DNA from: Propionibacteriaceae bacterium
GTDB lineage: Bacteria > Actinomycetota > Actinomycetes > Propionibacteriales > Propionibacteriaceae
DNA length: 5,900 bases
Reading direction: 5' to 3'
Assembly: GCA_027353565.1 (NCBI GenBank)
Contig: DAIEHO010000194.1
Coordinates: forward strand, 1 to 5,900
Shown in pieces: positions 3,885-5,900 of this stretch (its first letter is position 1; the number at the start of each line of letters is the position of its first letter). The notes under the pieces are model-generated. The model was given only the letters and a program-made list of their open reading frames with translations, had not been told where the DNA came from and did no database searches. The translations under genes were made by a program, and so were the position numbers.

Positions 3885-5900
3885 ACCATGACCTCCTCTG
3901 TGAAGTGGTGGTGCTCCAGGTGGGCGGCGACCTGAGCGACCGCAGCACCGGCGTGCAGGATCGTGTCGACGATGTCCTTGGCGCCCGAAGCCGTGCCGGC
4001 CACGAAGACGCCGGGGATGTTCGTCTCACCGGGGTTCAGCTCGGCGCTCGGCTCGGCGACGTAGTAGTACTCGTCGAGGCCGAGGGGAGTCCCGGCGAAC
4101 AGCTTGTCCACCTCGCGGTTGGGCTGGATGCCGACGGCGAGGACGACAAGGTCGTAGCTCGCCTCGACGATGTTGCCGCCGTTCTCGATGTCCTCGTAGC
4201 GGACGAGCAGGTCGCCGTTCGGCTCCTCGGTGATCTTGGAGACGCGGCCCTTGATGTACTGGGCACCCATGTCCTGGGCTTGCACGTAGAACTCCTCGTA
4301 CCGCTTCCCGGCGGCCCGCATGTCGATGTAGTGCATGCTCACATCGGCCAGCGGCAGCGCGCCCATGATCAGCTGGTTCTGCTTGATGGAGTACATGCAG
4401 CAGAACTTCGAGCACAGCGGGTTGCCGACCTGCTTGTCGCGGGAGCCCGTGCACGAGATGTACCCGATCCTCTCCGGCACCTTCCCGTCGCCGGGCCGGA
4501 GCACGGTGTTGAACGGGCGGGTCGGTGCGAGCAGACGGTCCATCTGCATGCCTGTGATGACGTTGGGGAACTGCCCGAACCCGTACTCAGGCTTGAGGTC
4601 GGCGGCGAACAGCTTGTGCCCGGTCGAGACGACCACGGCTCCGACCTCGAAGTCGGTGATCTTGTCCCGCTGGTCCATCCGGATCGCGAAGGCGGGACAG
4701 GCCGAGACGCACTCCTGACATTCGGAGCAGACTCCACAGTCCATGCAGGAGCCTGCGCCGGCGCGGGCCTGCTGTTCGGTCAGCGGGACCTCGATCTCGC
4801 TGAAGTCGGTCGGCTTCGGCAGGAGGACGACCTCGCCGGACACCGGGTCGCGGTGGCCGTAGGCGGCCTGACGAGCGAGGACCGCCTCGTGGTCGATGAC
4901 CGGGAGCCGGTCGTCGAGCGCAGCGAAACCGTCGAGCGGCTCGTGGTTGATCCAGCGGTCGACCATGTGGGCCGCGCGGCGGCCGGCGCCGATCGCGCGG
5001 GTGATGTCCGATGCCCCGGTCGACACGTCGCCGGCGGCGAAGAGCCACTCCTGCTCGGTCTGCAGTGTCTTCGCGTCCACCTTGATCCGGTTGCCGGCCG
5101 CGGTACCGACGAGCGAGGTGTACGGATCGGCGTCGGGCCCCATGCCGATCGTCGTCACGACCATGTCGCACTCGACCGTGTAGTCGCTGTTCGGTACGGG
5201 CTCAGGACGACGACGCCCTGAGGCGTCGGGCTCGCCGAGCCGCATCCGCTGCAACGTGATCCCGGTGACCTTGCCGTTCTCCGAGACGACCGCCGTCGGG
5301 TTGACGAGGAACTCGAAGACGGCACCCTCGGCCTCAGCGTCCTTCGCCTCGACGTGGTGCGCCGGCATCTCCTCGCGGCCACGGCGGTAGACGACGCGGG
5401 CTTCCTTGGCGCCGAGGCGCCGAGAGACCCGTGCCGCATCCATCGCGACGTTGCCGCCGCCGACGATGACCACGCGCTTGCCCGTGAGATCGGGGGAACG
5501 GTCGTTGTTGACGTCATTGAGGAAGTCGAGCCCGGTGACGACGCCCTCGGCGTCCTCGCCGGGCACCTCCATCGAGGTGGCCAGCTGGGTGCCGGTCGCG
5601 ATCACGACGGCCTCGTACCCCTGCGCCTTGAGCGCGGCGAGGTCGTTGACCTTGCTGTCGCACTCGATCTCGACGCCCAGGGCGGTGAGGTTGGCGATGT
5701 CGGCGTCGACGACCTCGTGCGGCAGCCGGTACGTGGGGATCGCGTGACGCAGGAAGCCACCCGGCTTCGAGCGCTTCTCGAAGATCTTCACCGTGTAGCC
5801 CTTGCGGGCCAGCTGCCAGGCGGCCGTCAGGCCTGCCGGTCCGGAGCCCACCACCGCGACGGAGTGCCCGTTGGGCGAGTCGACCTCGATGCCCGGTCCC
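3881..5900 (-). CDS. GltD-like NAD(P)H/FAD module fused to HdrA-like C-terminal half (5' end outside window)
   Basis: The 5' end lies beyond the right edge: the frame is open to 5900 and translates sensibly upstream of the GTG at 5854 (HSVAVVGSGPAG spans it), so that GTG is internal. Numbering the 672 complete codons from 5899, FAD-binding VVGSGPAG is at 16-23 and the NAD(P)H-binding GGGNVAMDAAR at 147-157. The region to about 310, ending in the FAD motif AAGDVSTGASD, resembles the glutamate synthase small subunit (GltD) and dihydropyrimidine dehydrogenase. These normally begin with an Fe-S domain of over 100 residues, presumably off-window. A six-Cys ferredoxin-like stretch follows (C385, C388, C391, C394, C397, C401-P). 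The rest (about 415-670) is HdrA-like, with C483-x12-C496-x3-C500-C501, but it has no second GxGxxG of its own. The protein probably brings NAD(P)H electrons to, or takes them from, the Hdr/Qmo-like complex. It overlaps the next gene by four bases. The role is inferred from domains; the electron partner could be NADH or NADPH. Confidence 0.94.
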   Translation of the reverse strand, partial: GPGIEVDSPNGHSVAVVGSGPAGLTAAWQLARKGYTVKIFEKRSKPGGFLRHAIPTYRLPHEVVDADIANLTALGVEIECDSKVNDLAALKAQGYEAVVIATGTQLATSMEVPGEDAEGVVTGLDFLNDVNNDRSPDLTGKRVVIVGGGNVAMDAARVSRRLGAKEARVVYRRGREEMPAHHVEAKDAEAEGAVFEFLVNPTAVVSENGKVTGITLQRMRLGEPDASGRRRPEPVPNSDYTVECDMVVTTIGMGPDADPYTSLVGTAAGNRIKVDAKTLQTEQEWLFAAGDVSTGASDITRAIGAGRRAAHMVDRWINHEPLDGFAALDDRLPVIDHEAVLARQAAYGHRDPVSGEVVLLPKPTDFSEIEVPLTEQQARAGAGSCMDCGVCSECQECVSACPAFAIRMDQRDKITDFEVGAVVVSTGHKLFAADLKPEYGFGQFPNVITGMQMDRLLAPTRPFNTVLRPGDGKVPERIGYISCTGSRDKQVGNPLCSKFCCMYSIKQNQLIMGALPLADVSMHYIDMRAAGKRYEEFYVQAQDMGAQYIKGRVSKITEEPNGDLLVRYEDIENGGNIVEASYDLVVLAVGIQPNREVDKLFAGTPLGLDEYYYVAEPSAELNPGETNIPGVFVAGTASGAKDIVDTILHAGAAVAQVAAHLEHHHFTEEVMV
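3891..3897 (-). promoter_or_regulatory. Ribosome binding site of the HdrA-like gene
   Basis: AGGAGGT on the minus strand, six bases before the ATG at 3884, is a near-perfect anti-SD match. It is embedded in the final codons (Glu-Glu-Val) of the upstream flavoprotein gene. This suggests strong independent initiation in addition to coupling through the ATGA overlap. Confidence 0.78.

Noticed and set aside
3905..5221. Plus-strand 438-codon frame antisense to the fusion flavoprotein
   Set aside because: It is Val/Asp/Leu/Gly-rich with no motif and no good start signal, and it lies wholly opposite a gene with clear domain motifs.
5852..5854. GTG as the start of the fusion flavoprotein
   Set aside because: It falls inside the beta strand leading into the FAD GxGxxG motif, and the frame is open with sensible residues to the window edge.

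Overview
The window is GC-rich DNA with strong AGGAG-type ribosome binding sites and compact, overlapping genes. This fits an actinobacterium (Actinomycetota, perhaps Nocardioides- or Aeromicrobium-like). The lineage is inferred from composition and protein style, since no rRNA or marker gene is present.

Almost everything from position 644 to the right edge is one minus-strand operon, transcribed right to left, of redox genes related to heterodisulfide reductase (Hdr) and the quinone-interacting Qmo complex. In transcription order the genes are: (1) a flavoprotein cut off by the right edge (3881-5900), which joins a GltD-like NAD(P)H/FAD module to a six-cysteine ferredoxin-like stretch and an HdrA-type C-terminal half; (2) a 597-residue HdrA-family protein (2091-3884); (3) a 92-residue winged-helix-like protein (1816-2094); (4) a QmoC-like membrane protein (644-1819) made of an HdrC-type two-cluster Fe-S domain and a six-helix cytochrome b-like domain. 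Each of the three junctions is an ATGA overlap of stop and start codons, so the four genes are probably translationally coupled and their products may work as one complex.

The likely electron path, inferred from domain content, runs between NAD(P)H and the flavin of protein 1, through the Fe-S centres of the two HdrA-like proteins, to the HdrC-like clusters, b hemes and a membrane quinone (menaquinone in most actinobacteria). The direction cannot be read from sequence. No HdrB-type (CCG-domain) catalytic subunit and no MvhD/FlpD-type subunit lies in the window, so heterodisulfide reduction is not the expected activity unless such a gene lies further upstream.

At the left, a plus-strand gene (100-630) encodes an unrecognised 176-residue protein and converges on the operon. 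Only 13 bases separate the two stop codons. A perfect 18-bp inverted repeat (582-622) lies inside the 3' end of the plus-strand gene and is a candidate bidirectional terminator. Positions 1-99 hold no gene I can support, only the leader and ribosome binding site of the plus-strand gene. I see no tRNA, rRNA, CRISPR array, insertion sequence or convincing promoter.
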